Program-made: the position numbers and the translations under genes | Part shown: piece by piece, positions 22,580-34,043 of the stretch | Layout of the letters: the number at the start of each line of letters is the position of its first letter | Numbering within the stretch: the first letter of the stretch is position 1 | From: Orychophragmus violaceus | Lineage: Eukaryota > Streptophyta > Magnoliopsida > Brassicales > Brassicaceae | DNA length: 64,000 bases | Reading direction: 5' to 3' | Assembly: GCA_030180135.1 (NCBI GenBank) | Contig: CM058239.1 | Span: 40,895,789-40,959,788, forward strand | The notes under the pieces: model-generated | What the model saw: only the letters and a program-made list of their open reading frames with translations | Databases searched by the model: none | Told to the model about the DNA's origin: nothing

Positions 22580-23913
22580 ACTCCCCCACACTTAGCTCTT
22601 GCTTGCCCTCAAGCAAGTAAAGAACCAAAGCATAAGAAAAGAAGTTTGAAAACACAGAAACTCATTTCGTCCTAGGAACTTTCACAATCACATTCACTTA
22701 GTAATCCACTGAAAACTTTCCTACAGAACTCAAGACCATAATGTACTTCCCCCACACTTAGCAACTGTCCTAAGTAAACTCCACAATCACATTCAAGCAT
22801 TCAAATTCACCCTACTGACTTCTGCAAGTATTTAAGTGCGGTCTCACCTAAGGAGTATCGATCTAAAGGCACATGGATTCTTACCTTATCAGCTCTAGAC
22901 CACCATACTATCTTTCTCTAGTCCCTTTCTTCTCTTTCCCTTCTTTAACAACTGATTTTTCCCCACTGGGTATCATTTTATTTTTTTTATCAGTGTTCTT
23001 CCCGTTATGGGGTGTACTTTGGACACATTCCATGGATCACATGAGAGAAAATAGTGTTTGCTACCCTTCCCATGACCACTTCGGAGTTACTAACTCATCC
23101 TCAGTTTATTATTATTATTTTTTTTTTACTTTATAGAAGGGGAGAATGGAACTAAATAGGACAGGTTTACAGGCTGTGTCAGAACTAACAGGGAATCCGA
23201 CACAAAGTATACCAAGCCCTTAGGTGAGAAAATCTAAGTCAGTATTAAGGTTGAAGTCAGTAAAAGGATCCTCTGATACCTGAAGTGATGTGGGTGTCCT
23301 CAGTAGGCTGATCTGTGTCTGGGTTTTCTAACAGTCATAGAGGCTCTGCAAGTCTGTCCAATGGTCACTTAGTTCCTGTTCAAGCGAAAATTTTCCTCGA
23401 AAAATCATAGTTTCATACAAGTTTTGACTCAATAAAACAAATTTTGAAAAACTAAGAAAACAAAAGCGTGCGTCAGTAGCTTCCTCCCCCACACTTAAAC
23501 TACACTGTCCCCAGTGTAATCGAAGCATGAGCTCGGTGAAAGAATAATCAAATTGAAGAACAAACCGAAAAGTTTCAGAATACTTACCTGTCGTCGCCCT
23601 GCGTCGATCGATGCCACAAGGGTGTCGATCGATGCAAGGTGATTATCGCTCGCGGTTATGTAGATAACCGATGTCTGAACCGCAATCAATTCGTTTAACC
23701 GTGAATCGCAACCGCATCGATCGATGCACAATGTGTGTCGATCGATGCAATGCGATTTTTCCTGTTTCTCTCGGCTCTGAACACACTTAAACAGAAAATC
23801 AAAATACCAAAAATAAAAATGGAAAATGAAAACTAAAACGAACCTAACAGTGGGTTGCCTCCCACTCAGCGCTTGTTTTTAGTCATTAGCTTGACTATTG
23901 GAAGAGATTTGAT
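22580..23913 (-). other. Athila-3 3' untranslated region
   Basis: No coding frame. On the minus strand CTAAGTGTGGGGGAGT touches the LTR. Two more TAAGTGTGGGGGA motifs lie at about 22750 and 23490, and two TCGATCGA pairs at 23604/23625 and 23717/23738. The order matches Athila-2. Confidence 0.7.
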
Positions 23914-25125
23914 TCAAGGCGGTTTCAACAGAGACTTTGAGTGTCTCTGTGAATATCTCTTCATCCAAGGAGGTGTATAGGCATTCAGATCATGAGGCTT
24001 CCCAAGGAATGAGAAATCATAATCAGGGCGGGAGCGAAGCTTGGGCGGTCTACTGCGTTTTCCTGCATTCAAAACAATGTGATTAGAAGGTTTAAGCTTA
24101 GATGATTTGTTCCTTACCTTTGATGTAGATCTGATGTTTGGGGCTTTCTGCTTATGAGCAGTTGCAGGTACTGAAGATGTTAGAGCAGGTTCAAGAGGAA
24201 CTGCCATCTTCTTCTTCTTTCCACTATCAGATACTGTAGTTCCACCAATCTGAACTTCTTCTTCCAGATGACCGTCAGTGGAGATCATCTTCTTTGCATG
24301 AACTCGCAAAGTTTCAACTGGTGGTGTTTTATTCACCTTCTTATCCATCACTTTTATGCAGTTAGCCACTTCTAGCTCTTGTCTAGAAGGTTTAGGAACC
24401 TTAGGATATGGCACTCGGGGCTTGTAAGCTCGTTCTGGCACTGTTGCAGGTTTCTGGACATGTGTGCGTTCTGCATCGATCGTTGCATAATGTGTGTCGA
24501 TCGATGCAAGGCGATTCTGTTTCTCGAAAGAACTCGAAATTGCCGTCAGAACGGCGGGTCGACCGACACATAGGGGGTGTCGATCGATGCATGTATCAGG
24601 CAGACAATATTCATCCAGAAAATCCGAGATTATGCTCTCTTCTTCATCTAGCAACTTAATCTCATCCCTTAAGGTCACAACTTTGATGGATCTGTGCTGT
24701 TCAGCTTCCCTAGCTTCATTTCGCCTCTCTATTGCTGCATCCAGCTCCTCCATATGTGTGCTCAAAGATTCGAACTTCTCATTCAGATCTTTATACAATG
24801 CATCCATCTTTGAGTGGTGTGACACACTGATCTGTTGTTGCCTCTCAAGATACTGCTCTATCATGATTTCTATTCTGCTCTCATGAGCTGTAGGTGCAGG
24901 CGGTGCTTGGTAAGAAGAAACACCACAGTTCCTCGAGAAGGCGTTGCCCTGTTGCTGGAAAGGTCCCTGAAAAGCTGATTCCTGACTGTAGAATTTATTC
25001 CCTCCAATGCAGTTGATAGCTTTTTGCCCATACTTTTCAAGTACAAGACTATGCAGAGACTCTACTTTGCTCTTTAACCAAGTTATCTGCGAGTTATCAA
25101 TCCCTGGATTGAATAAACAAGACAT
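23914..25125 (-). CDS. Athila-3 gag-fragment protein, intact ORF
   Basis: 403 codons from the ATG at 25125; the frame is open upstream to 25257, but the Athila-2 counterpart starts at the equivalent ATG. N-terminal residues ~1-75 contain SLHSLVLEKYGQ and a Gln-rich PFQQQGNAF stretch like the tail of Athila gag. A coiled-coil follows (~95-160, EKFESLSTHMEELDAAIERR). Then comes a segment with the DNA motif pairs (SIDTHYATIDA), a Lys-rich region, and a C-terminal YTPPWMKRYSQRHSKS block. There is no capsid core, zinc knuckle, protease or RT. The frame has stayed open in this copy and largely in Athila-2, so the protein may be used; otherwise both copies are simply young. No function is assigned. 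Confidence 0.6.
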   Translation of the reverse strand: MSCLFNPGIDNSQITWLKSKVESLHSLVLEKYGQKAINCIGGNKFYSQESAFQGPFQQQGNAFSRNCGVSSYQAPPAPTAHESRIEIMIEQYLERQQQISVSHHSKMDALYKDLNEKFESLSTHMEELDAAIERRNEAREAEQHRSIKVVTLRDEIKLLDEEESIISDFLDEYCLPDTCIDRHPLCVGRPAVLTAISSSFEKQNRLASIDTHYATIDAERTHVQKPATVPERAYKPRVPYPKVPKPSRQELEVANCIKVMDKKVNKTPPVETLRVHAKKMISTDGHLEEEVQIGGTTVSDSGKKKKMAVPLEPALTSSVPATAHKQKAPNIRSTSKVRNKSSKLKPSNHIVLNAGKRSRPPKLRSRPDYDFSFLGKPHDLNAYTPPWMKRYSQRHSKSLLKPP

Positions 25126-25370
25126 CTTCCTTATGATATGTGTCGATCGATGCAGGAGAAGCGTCGATCGATGCAAGCTCGAGAATGCAACGATCGACAC
25201 TAAGGGGGTGTCGATCGATGCAAGGCGATTACAGGCGTACCTGAAACGCAGAAACAAAAAAAAGAAAAAAAAATTAGCAACAAAAAATAAAAAACGAAAA
25301 ACCTAGTCTAAACCCTAAGTTCAAATCTATCGAGGACTCAAAAGAGTCCCCGGCAACGGCGCCAAAAACT

Positions 25371-26533
25371 TGATAGGTGTAGTTTTAACCCTATTCTAAC
25401 TGCAAGTGCACAGTGATGTAGTTGTAGTACTTAGGGTATCGAATCCACAGGGACTCCGGTCAACGATAGATTAAGAACAGTAAAGATTAAACTAGGAGAA
25501 AGCAAAGATGATTAAACTAAAAGCAGAGCAGAAAAGTAAATAGCAGCGAGTTTGTGAGCAAGGAAGCGAAGCGTTAGGTTTCAGGAGTTCTCAGGAAATC
25601 AGGAACGCAAGCAATCAATCTATCTAGATCCAATCAATAACTATTCTAGAACTCAAACACTGATATAGAATTAACCAAATTCCTTTGCGATAATTCTCTA
25701 AGTCTAAGTGCAGCAAACCAAACTTTCGTTTGCGAGAACTAACAGATTAAACTAGCATTAATTCCAAGTTTGATATGTTCACAATTAACCTGAACCAAAC
25801 TTCCGTTTGCGAACAGTTTAATTGCTTATCTAGGTTCTTTCCAGTTAAATTAACCAACTTCCGCTGAATTAATCAACCTAATATCATAATTCTGATTAGC
25901 TACTTCAGATTAAGCATTAAGAACAACTTAGATAAAGAACTAGCAGATATAAATCTCTACAAATTGATTTAAACTATAATTCTCTGAAATCCCTAATGAG
26001 AATCCTTCAACCTAACAGGTAAACTACTCAGACATGTTCATCGAAACAGAAAACATCATAAGTAGAAAACCAAATATCATAAAATAGAATAATCAACAGG
26101 GGTTCGAAATCCTCTCTCTTTCGAGAGCAAGATCAGCCCCTAAGGCTCTCTGGAAATAAAATAAGACTTAAAAGTAAAGCGTAGCCTAAACAATGGCTTA
26201 AAAACTCTTATATATTGGTCTAAAGTCGGCTGGGGGTCTTTTTGCAAGTCTGGGAAGTTTCTGGGCAAAAACTGTAATTTCTGGAAAATGCAGATTTTTG
26301 GGCTCAGAACTGCAACGACAGTTGCACAGACTGCAACGATCGTTGCACTGCGAAAACGCAGCCAGTGAACTCTGTGAAATCTCTAAGTAGTGCAGAATTG
26401 CTCCAAATGCTCCCAAAACGTCCAATTAGGCTCCAAACGTGTCTAGACCTGTAAACATACTAAAAAGAACACAAAAGACACTAAAAACACATCTATATCA
26501 TGGCATAAAATGGGTAAAAACCATGATATATCA
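25371..26533 (-). repeat. Athila-3 5' LTR
   Basis: 1163 bp, 3 differences from the other LTR. The PBS (minus) TGGCGCCGTTGCCGGGGA starts three bases into the interior side (25367). Confidence 0.9.
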
Positions 26534-28174
26534 TTAAGGCATCTGGTGGGCATACTAGTTCGTAGTTTTGAATGTGGATACAGTCTCCGAGTGTTGCATC
26601 TCCGAAACATGATGTACGTTGTTCCGGCAAAACGCGATTCTGAGTATTACCTCAGACCTTATACTCATCGGGCGGTCGTGTCGGGGTTTGAAAAGAAAGA
26701 TTGCTAATGGAGGCATCACTTCTTCTACGTCTTGATCAACGAATCGTCTGTTGGGAAAGCTTGCGTTCCGTTGATGAAGTCGAAATGGGAGAGGCTCGGT
26801 AGCGGACTTAGTTGCCTTTGTTGTCTAAATTTTTATCAAACTGACCTTCTAACGAATAGTTTCTTTATTTTCAGAGAAGGATATCTGTTTGAGGTGTCCG
26901 CCGCAATTGATTCCTCTCATTTGGGCACTTCAGGAAAGTGGTACGAACTGGTTACAGCACTTTTTGATTGAACGTGTCATCAACGCCAGTCAAATGGAAA
27001 TGGTTCGTAAGACAACAGGACCTGACGAGAAGGTGGACGTTGACGGCGAGCGTCCGGATGATATCCTTGTCGAAGACCTTGGTTTGATATCCCCATGGCT
27101 TGCGGAAGGAGTTGATCTCCCGGAGTTCGACTTTCATGGTCTCGACGACTGGATTGGCCAAGGTTTCATGATGGGTGAAGGCACCTCAGGAACTTGTGCC
27201 TATGCTGACATCGGTGGTACTAGGACGAACGTTTCGCAGGTTCCTACGTCGGATTTGTCGGATCAGGTCGTCGCTCCCGAGTCTAGTCGAGGACCTGCGA
27301 AGAGACATGGGAAGGATTTTGAGGTGCAGCAAACCAAAATCCCGGCATGGTCTTGCGATGGCGACGGGTCTATGTATGCTAATGCTGATACGGTTGCCAG
27401 CTTTTGTGCGAATGTCCACCATCCTAGTGGTCTCCCCATTCGATGTGAAGATATGATTTGCTTTGAATCATTTGCGGCTGCTGGGAAAGATATGCTGAGG
27501 GTTTGTTTCTTTACTGTGTCGTGGGGAATGTAGTCTTATCCCATCGTTTTGCTGACATGTCTAAGTTTCGTTTTTAGGCGTGGGCTTCGGTCAATCGTCA
27601 TGCTGCTGAGGCCGATACGAGGCTTCGTAGAATTCGGGATCGCTTTGCGAGGCGTTATGTCGATAATGTGCGCCTGTCGGATTCAGTTGCGGCCGTGAGA
27701 GCTTCTATGGAAGAAGGAAGGAGTATGTTTGAGACAGCGAGATTTTCCCTCGATGCTGAGAGGACTGCGGCCCTAACCGATGTTGAGGCCTTAAGAACCC
27801 GACTTGCTGAGAGAGAAGCTTCTCGTGAGGTATCTCTTCGGATCGCGGCCGATAAAGGGAAAAGGGGAATGTTGAAGAAAATCACGTCCCGATTCTCCAA
27901 ACTGAGAAAGATTTTCTCGAAATTGCCTTCAGCTATATAAAAGCAAAGCCGGTTTATTGCGGTAAGAAGTAATCTGGAATTGATCATTGACTTGCGATCT
28001 GAACATCCTCCAGCGTTTGAATCCGAGGAAGCCGATCTAATGTCGAGAGTTCTTCCAGAAGAAGGAGGCGTCTTTGAGTATACCCAGCTGATTGCTGAAG
28101 CCAGCGATTGTGTTATTCCATCTTCGTTCTGTGGTGAAGATGCCAACTCGTCTCGAGGAGACTCTCTGTTTTAG

Positions 28175-29043
28175 GATCACAGATGTGATTCATTTTTCGA
28201 TGGTATTTTTAAAGCGGTTGGTCGTTGTAATATCATGTGTTTGAATGTTTTAACGCATTTAACCTTCCCTTGTATTTTGAAGTAGAAAATTGCTTAATGT
28301 ATGATATTCGAATTGGTTTCTCTTTTCGAGATTCGTTTCGCAGATTGCGTTGTCTTGATTGATAGTTCAAATTGGTCGGATCTGAGATTTCCGAATCAAT
28401 GCAACTTGGATCCTAAAGGATTTAGCTCGGAACTGGCTCAGTTTGGATCGGTGTGCTTGGAGAGTGTTATACTGGATTTCTTGGCGATTAGACTAGTGTG
28501 CTCGGAGGCGTCTTACTAGGTTTTTGAATCCGAAAGGTAACAACGTGTTTTTCTCTCGTGGATTAGTGATGTATAGACCAATGTGTTTGGAAAGTGTTCT
28601 TATTGGATTTTTGGGAGTTTCACAGCTGTTTCTGGTACTAGTGCGGGATTTGCCCGTCTTATATTCCCAAGTTGGTCGTGTGTTTGATTATGACGTTGTC
28701 GAGACCAGTGTGTCATTTTTTACTGGGTTTAGATTTCCGATCCTGATTTTCTGCGAGATTTTCGCCTCGTGTCTTTCGTTTTTCGAAAATAAATCGGTAT
28801 CTGCAGGACCACCTTTCAAAGATACTGAACCAAGATATACTTGGCCAAAACGTCACTTTACCAGCGTGCTGAGTAGCGTCATGATGGGTTTCTTTTTGGG
28901 AGAGTTTATTATCGTCTCTAGTACTGGTGCGGCGGATTTGAAGACCTGTCAACAACCCGTATTCAGGATTTCACGTCAACTTCTCGACTTATGTTCCCTT
29001 TGGCGATAATAAACATACCTTGGCGGTATTTTAAAGAACTTTT
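28175..29043. other. Tat interior between antisense gene and Copia-1
   Basis: No recognised gene. The first part (to about 28520) is probably the 3' UTR of the antisense gene. Scattered TTTAGCTCGGAACTGGCTCA-like pieces are decayed members of the palindromic array. The TSD CTTTT of Copia-1 is 29039-29043. Frames such as 28524-29009 have no domain. Confidence 0.5.
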
Positions 29044-29680
29044 TGTAGGAATTGTTTAGTTGATCCTGATTCAATTCACAGATTCATATCAACCTAAACA
29101 TACAGATCTAGGTTCTCTTGAATAGAAACATTAGATGATCTCACCTTTTACCTGTTTGTTGCAGCGGAAGGAATAGAACAGGTCAGAGATCAGAGAGATA
29201 CACCGAGGGATGAATCCTCCAAAGGTTCACACACGCGATCACAGAAAACGGCTGCTAGACCGAGCTGATGGGAGGCGCAGGGAGAGAGGAAAATCGGCGC
29301 AGGGGCTAGGGTTAGGAGAAAGAGATTTGGCTTTTTAGTTTATTAAAAGCCTTCTCTTTCCCTTTTGGGCTTATGGGCCCAAAACACCAATCTGATTAAA
29401 TCCCATTTAATCAGACCCATTAATCTTTCTCTCTTAGTACGACAAATGCCTGGCACTTATGTCGTACTTCTGCTAAGCCGTTCCAACACATTTTCCTGTT
29501 AGCTTAGGCGTGTGACCCATATGGGATCATATAATAAAGGCAATAAGTCCAAGACTTATAGATCATGAGCGGACTCTAGCAAGCCATCATGACCCCCAGT
29601 ATTATATGACTTATGTCTGATCATTGACATACTCTTACTTTCTAGAGACAGTACCGAGATTACTGGACACAATTCCAACA
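29044..29680 (-). repeat. Copia-1 3' LTR
   Basis: In element orientation starts TGTTGGAATTGTG and ends CAATTCCTACA, giving a terminal inverted repeat of about 10 bp. Confidence 0.92.
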
Positions 29681-31450
29681 ATCTCCCACTTGTACTGGAA
29701 TCTCTCTGTATTCATAATCCTTTTGTCTCAATATCTCGATTAGTCATAAGGCAAGATTAGTGTCATCCTTATAAAGCCTAATCTTGTTCATCGGACTCTG
29801 ATTTGATACTGACAATCCAAACGACTCGGGAAAGTCCGTTTGAGCATGGCCATGCGTTTTCCAGTATTCAAATCTCCGATTGGCCTAGAGATATTCACTC
29901 CATTTATATTGGAGGGACAAATCCCATCTTGTTCCATCACTGTAAACTACTCATTTCATGATGTACCCAAACAAGGTCCTTATAGCTATCGCAGAACGAT
30001 AGCGTTAGACAATGATCAAAGTACACCAGTCCATGTGCAGTCACATGCATGTGAACTCAGGTCTAAGGACTATACTCTATAGTCGTAGTAAGAATCTCTT
30101 ATGACACAGATATAAATATCCTGAAGAGTTCTTATAAGCGGGTCTTGTCCGGTCGTATGTTCCCAACATACACCTATGTACTGACTTTGATGCCGCGCAT
30201 CTATGACACATTGAGACTTTGTCATAAGTCACGTACCAATCCAATCTCACACGGTTGTTGGTGTTCCAATTTCAACAACCTTCGACTAGGGACAGGATGA
30301 TATAAAACATTTATCAAATATAGGGTCTCATGATCAAGCTAAATGACTTCGATGACTCAAGATCAAGTCATTTACTTCGATGACCTATAAAATGGTTTAT
30401 ATCACTTTGGAACGATTATTTCATCACAGTTAAAATAATCTTGAAATAATAATTTCATTAAACATCTTAAATGTTATTTCAAGAACATATCCAATAACTA
30501 AATAAAGCCCTTTAATAACTCCCACTGAAATTAAGACTACATCTTAATTTCACTTATCCTACAGCAACAGTCCGCGACTCGTGCTTAGGCCTAAGGAGTG
30601 GCTTCGTTAATAGATTAGCAACGTTCTCATTCGTTGAAACTTGCTGATCTACTTAACATCTCTGTCATTTATCTTACGGAATAGGTTATACCTATCCTCA
30701 AGGTGTTTCGACCTCTGATGTGCAGCTAGTCTCATCTATGCTGGGAATCACATCAAGTTCAGTGACGAACTCTTCTTTCCAAACAACCTCTTTCGCCACT
30801 TCCCAAGCTGCGAAATGTTCAGCTTAAGTCATTGAGTCAGCAACAGTGCCTTGCACCGCCAGATAGACACAAGATATAACCGGACTGTGATCGGAAATCA
30901 TCTTTGTCTATTGGAAACTTGCCTTTCAAACTCTACCGACTCGTAGCACCTCACTTTCTCCGTAACTCTAGAATTTATCCTTAGTATTCCTAAAATACTT
31001 TAGGATATTCTTTACGGCAATCCAGTGATTCTTTGCTGGATTTGACTGGTCTTTACTTGTCTTGCTTAACATTAAAGCAACATCAAACAAGTACGTTTCA
31101 TGGCATACATGATAGATCCAATTGCCGACGCATATGGAATCTCATCCATGCATTTAAGCTCAGCAGTTATCGTAGGATACTGTATCTTGCTTAACTTAAT
31201 GCCATGTGACATTGGCATAAAACCCTTCTTGGATTGCTCAAAACGTGTAGGACTTTGTCAATTTAAGAATCCTGACTTTATCCTACCAGCTCTTTTGGAT
31301 CTCTATCTCTGGATCCAAAATCCAAGAACTACGTGGCTTTACCCATGTCATTCATTAAACCAACTCCCAAGCTAGTCCTTTACCGACTACAGCGTTGGGA
31401 CGTTATATCCGAGAATCAGTATGTCATCGACATACACTATGAGAAATGCA
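29681..31450 (-). pseudogene. Copia-1 RT / RNase H remnant
   Basis: On the minus strand the reverse transcriptase catalytic motif YVDD is encoded at 31434-31423. Downstream, GSIMYAMKRT-like and HWIAVKNILKYFRN-like pieces (about 31120 and 31000) are conserved in the Copia RT to RNase H connection. An NVANLLTKPL-like end lies at about 30610. Stops and deletions interrupt all of it, and no frame longer than about 50 codons remains on the coding strand. About 29681-30540 is non-coding 3' sequence. Confidence 0.7.
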
Positions 31451-33023
31451 ATATCGCTCCCACTAATCTATTAGTAAACACACAGTTCCGCTTCGTTCCT
31501 GTTCAAGTCAAAACCTTGACTACTTCAACAGAACGAAGATTCCAACTCCGATATGTTTGCTTCCATCCATGAATGGATCGATGAAGTCAACTTACACAAA
31601 ATGTAATTCTTCGGAGTCTGGGCTCACTTTCGCTTCCTAGGATTTTGCAGATTTGTCGCTTCTAATGATCATCAGATCATGCGAACATTCAATGATCATC
31701 AGGCTGAACTAATGACGAGAATTCACTCTCGGATTAGTGACTGATTCTTTCATATCTGCGAACTTCAGGCTCCACAGGTGTAGATTCTACAGAAGTCTGT
31801 AAATCCTTCCGCTGCTCTCCCTCAATAGGTTAAGCAGCCTCCTGTATTTCTCGAATTTCTTCGAGTTGTACTTTTACTCCCACTGTTCTTCTTGGAAAGT
31901 AATTTCCTTCTTAGAAAACAGAATGGTCGTAAAAGTACCGAGCCTTGGTTTCCATGAGAAAACTTCGAGTTATACTTTTACTCCCACTGTTCTTCTTGGA
32001 AAATAACTTCCTTTCTTAGAAAACAGATTGGACGTAAAAGTAACAAGCCTTAGTTTCTCTAGGACAACCAGCGAAGTAGCACAACTACAAATACTCAGTA
32101 AAGACAAATTTGGATCGATTCCAATCCACATTAACGTGGTGTCTTTCAACTGATATTTGTGGAACTATTTCAGCGTAAACTTAGATATTTTAGAGCGTTA
32201 TTCTTAAATAATATCATGGAAGATTCGTGTGACTCATCTTTAATCATTTCTAATAAGATCTGATTCTTTCTCACAGAAACACCTTCAGGTTTTCAGGAGA
32301 AATGAGCTGTGAAACGATTTCACACTCATTAAGATGATCACACAATCAATGACTTAAGTATTCTCACTCGTGATTTAATCCAGAGTCTTAATACTTTTGT
32401 CATTCAGATCCTATACTTCATTCTGGAACTCTTTCGACCATGTCAAAGAATTCCGACTTGTGTCTCATCAAATGAACACAGTCACACTCACTGAAGTAAT
32501 CAGTAGAGACAATGAAGTACAGGAAATTTTTCTCTGGCATTACTGCTCATTGGGCCACATACATCAGTATGTTCTAGGTCCAATAAGCCTTTGGGCCTTT
32601 CTCTAGCTCGGCTAAGATAGGCCCTTTTTCCTTTTGGTCTAGTAAACAGAATTCAAGTCTCATAAGATATTTTATCAAATGAGCCCAACAGTCCATGACT
32701 ATGGGATTTCTGAATCCGACTTACTCTATGTGACCAAGACTTTATGCCAAGAAAAATCAGGTTTAATTCATCAGATTTAAACCAATTCGGTATTTATGTT
32801 ACATTTAGGCACTCTTTGGTTTAAGATATAAAACCCATTCCATGAATAGGGTGCTACAATTAATATTTCATTAAGATCAAAAGAACAAAACTTGTCTTTT
32901 ATCAAAATGAAAAACATTCAAATTCTTACAAGAAAATGAAAGACAACTCTGCTTAAAGCAGGTACATTGTAGCAATTACTTAATACAAAACCAAGCCTCA
33001 AAGGGATCTATAAGTGAAAAACC
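31451..33023 (-). pseudogene. Copia-1 protease-to-integrase remnant
   Basis: This should hold the protease remainder and integrase, but no intact motif can be read; the segment is short for the family, so much is deleted. It contains a tandem duplication of about 115 bp (31859-31972 and 31973-32085), each copy with TTTTACTCCCACTGTTCTTC. I find no other gene on either strand. Confidence 0.45.
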
Positions 33024-34043
33024 CTACGGCTGAGGCAGCATCCCAAGCTCCTTCCAGACATGTAGTTTCACTTGCCCTTCCTTCAACGTTCTACTGTTGC
33101 TTAAGCTCTGCATATTATCACAAATATCAGTGTCACAACCAGTATCCAATACCTTTAAGGTAGAACTTGAAGTAATAACATGAATACCTGAGGAAGTAGT
33201 CTCATACATCAACTTCAACTCCTCATCATCTTCCATGAATTTAATGCAATTTCTCTTCCAATGCCCTGTCTCCTTACAGTAGCAGCACTTACCAACGTAA
33301 GAGGTATCTGACTCGGGCTCAGAAGACACACGCTTGCCATGATTCAAAATCTGGACAACTTTGTCTTCACCCTTGTCAGCATTAGGTTTAGTAAACCTAC
33401 CCTTCTCATTCACGAGATTGTTCAGGGTACTCTTCACGTTTGGCTCAACTGTCTCGAGCATATCATGCAGTTCAGTCAGCGTCTTCGTTAAGCCTTTCTT
33501 GATATAGTTCTTTCTGAACTTATCATAGCTTGACGGCAGTGACTGCAGAATGATTTCAGTTGCCAACTCTTGGCTAACTGGATAATCCAGTTTCCTCAGG
33601 TTATCAATGTAACCCATCATTTTACTGACATGAGGACTCACTGGATTATCATTTGGTAGTTTGCAGCTAGTGAGAGACTTAACCAACCGGTATCTCTCCA
33701 CTCTTATCTGCTCCTGAAATTTCAATTTCAGGCTGCTGATCATCTCTATTGGCGACTCCATGTTCTCATATTGCTTCCGCAAGTCTGAGTCCATGGTAGC
33801 CAATATCAGACCACGCACATCTACCGCATCATTATAATGCCTATTCCAAGCATCATATGCTGCATGAGAAGCATTGGACCCGATCCTCACGGGGAGAGCT
33901 CTCTCAAGAACATAGTCCTTTCTCTCCTGTCTGAGGACTAGCCTCAGGTTCCGCGACCAAGTCAAGAAATTTGATCCGTTCAGCTTGTCCATCTTAAGGA
34001 CAGACCGGATCGAGAAAGTGTTTTGATTGTTTGTGCTAGTCAT
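33024..34043 (-). CDS. Copia-1 Gag with start of protease
   Basis: 339 residues, intact. Residues ~10-40 carry the Copia gag start (LNGSNFLTWSRNLR). The UBN2-type gag domain spans ~40-220. The zinc knuckle CYCKETGHWKRNC is at ~253-265. After it comes the start of an aspartic protease with the DTG motif in LKVLDTGCDTDIC, where the second position of the usual DSGAS/DTGAS has become Cys. The frame then stops. Gag packages element RNA into particles in the cytoplasm. An intact gag next to a broken pol suggests selection for, or recent derivation from, a gag-competent copy. Confidence 0.8.
   Translation of the reverse strand: MTSTNNQNTFSIRSVLKMDKLNGSNFLTWSRNLRLVLRQERKDYVLERALPVRIGSNASHAAYDAWNRHYNDAVDVRGLILATMDSDLRKQYENMESPIEMISSLKLKFQEQIRVERYRLVKSLTSCKLPNDNPVSPHVSKMMGYIDNLRKLDYPVSQELATEIILQSLPSSYDKFRKNYIKKGLTKTLTELHDMLETVEPNVKSTLNNLVNEKGRFTKPNADKGEDKVVQILNHGKRVSSEPESDTSYVGKCCYCKETGHWKRNCIKFMEDDEELKLMYETTSSGIHVITSSSTLKVLDTGCDTDICDNMQSLSNSRTLKEGQVKLHVWKELGMLPQP

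Larger units (their letters stand above)
21417..26533 (-). mobile_element. Athila-3: non-autonomous Athila-like element
   Basis: LTRs of 1163 bp (21417-22579, 25371-26533) with three differences seen (TTATTTAGG/TTATCTAGG, CTACAGATT/CTACAAATT, CGTACAATT/CGTCCAATT). TSD TTAAG is at 21412-21416 and 26534-26538. The PBS (minus) is at 25367-25350 and the polypurine tract (minus) is next to 22579. The 2.8-kb interior carries one intact 403-codon ORF and nothing else. It inserted into the Tat antisense gene, so it is younger than the Tat element. Confidence 0.9.
20927..28174 (+). pseudogene. Tat antisense ORF (PF04195-like 'putative gypsy type transposon')
   Basis: Runs opposite to gag-pol. The first exon starts with MADYEPEFGH at 20927. 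A frame change near 21150 leads into a frame with PPKGYFSVYEIFFESC and FPIHELIIRYLRRL, which resembles the 'Putative gypsy type transposon' domain. Athila-3 cuts it at 21417-26533; removing that and one TTAAG restores the frame into LVGILVRSF. Introns with GT-AG ends fit at 26799-26874 and 27501-27577 and keep the frame. The last exon is a coiled-coil. A single TAA (27938-27940) interrupts it, but the same frame stays open to the stop at 28174. It is nearly intact apart from the insertion, one frameshift and one stop. Function in this lineage is unknown. Confidence 0.7.
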
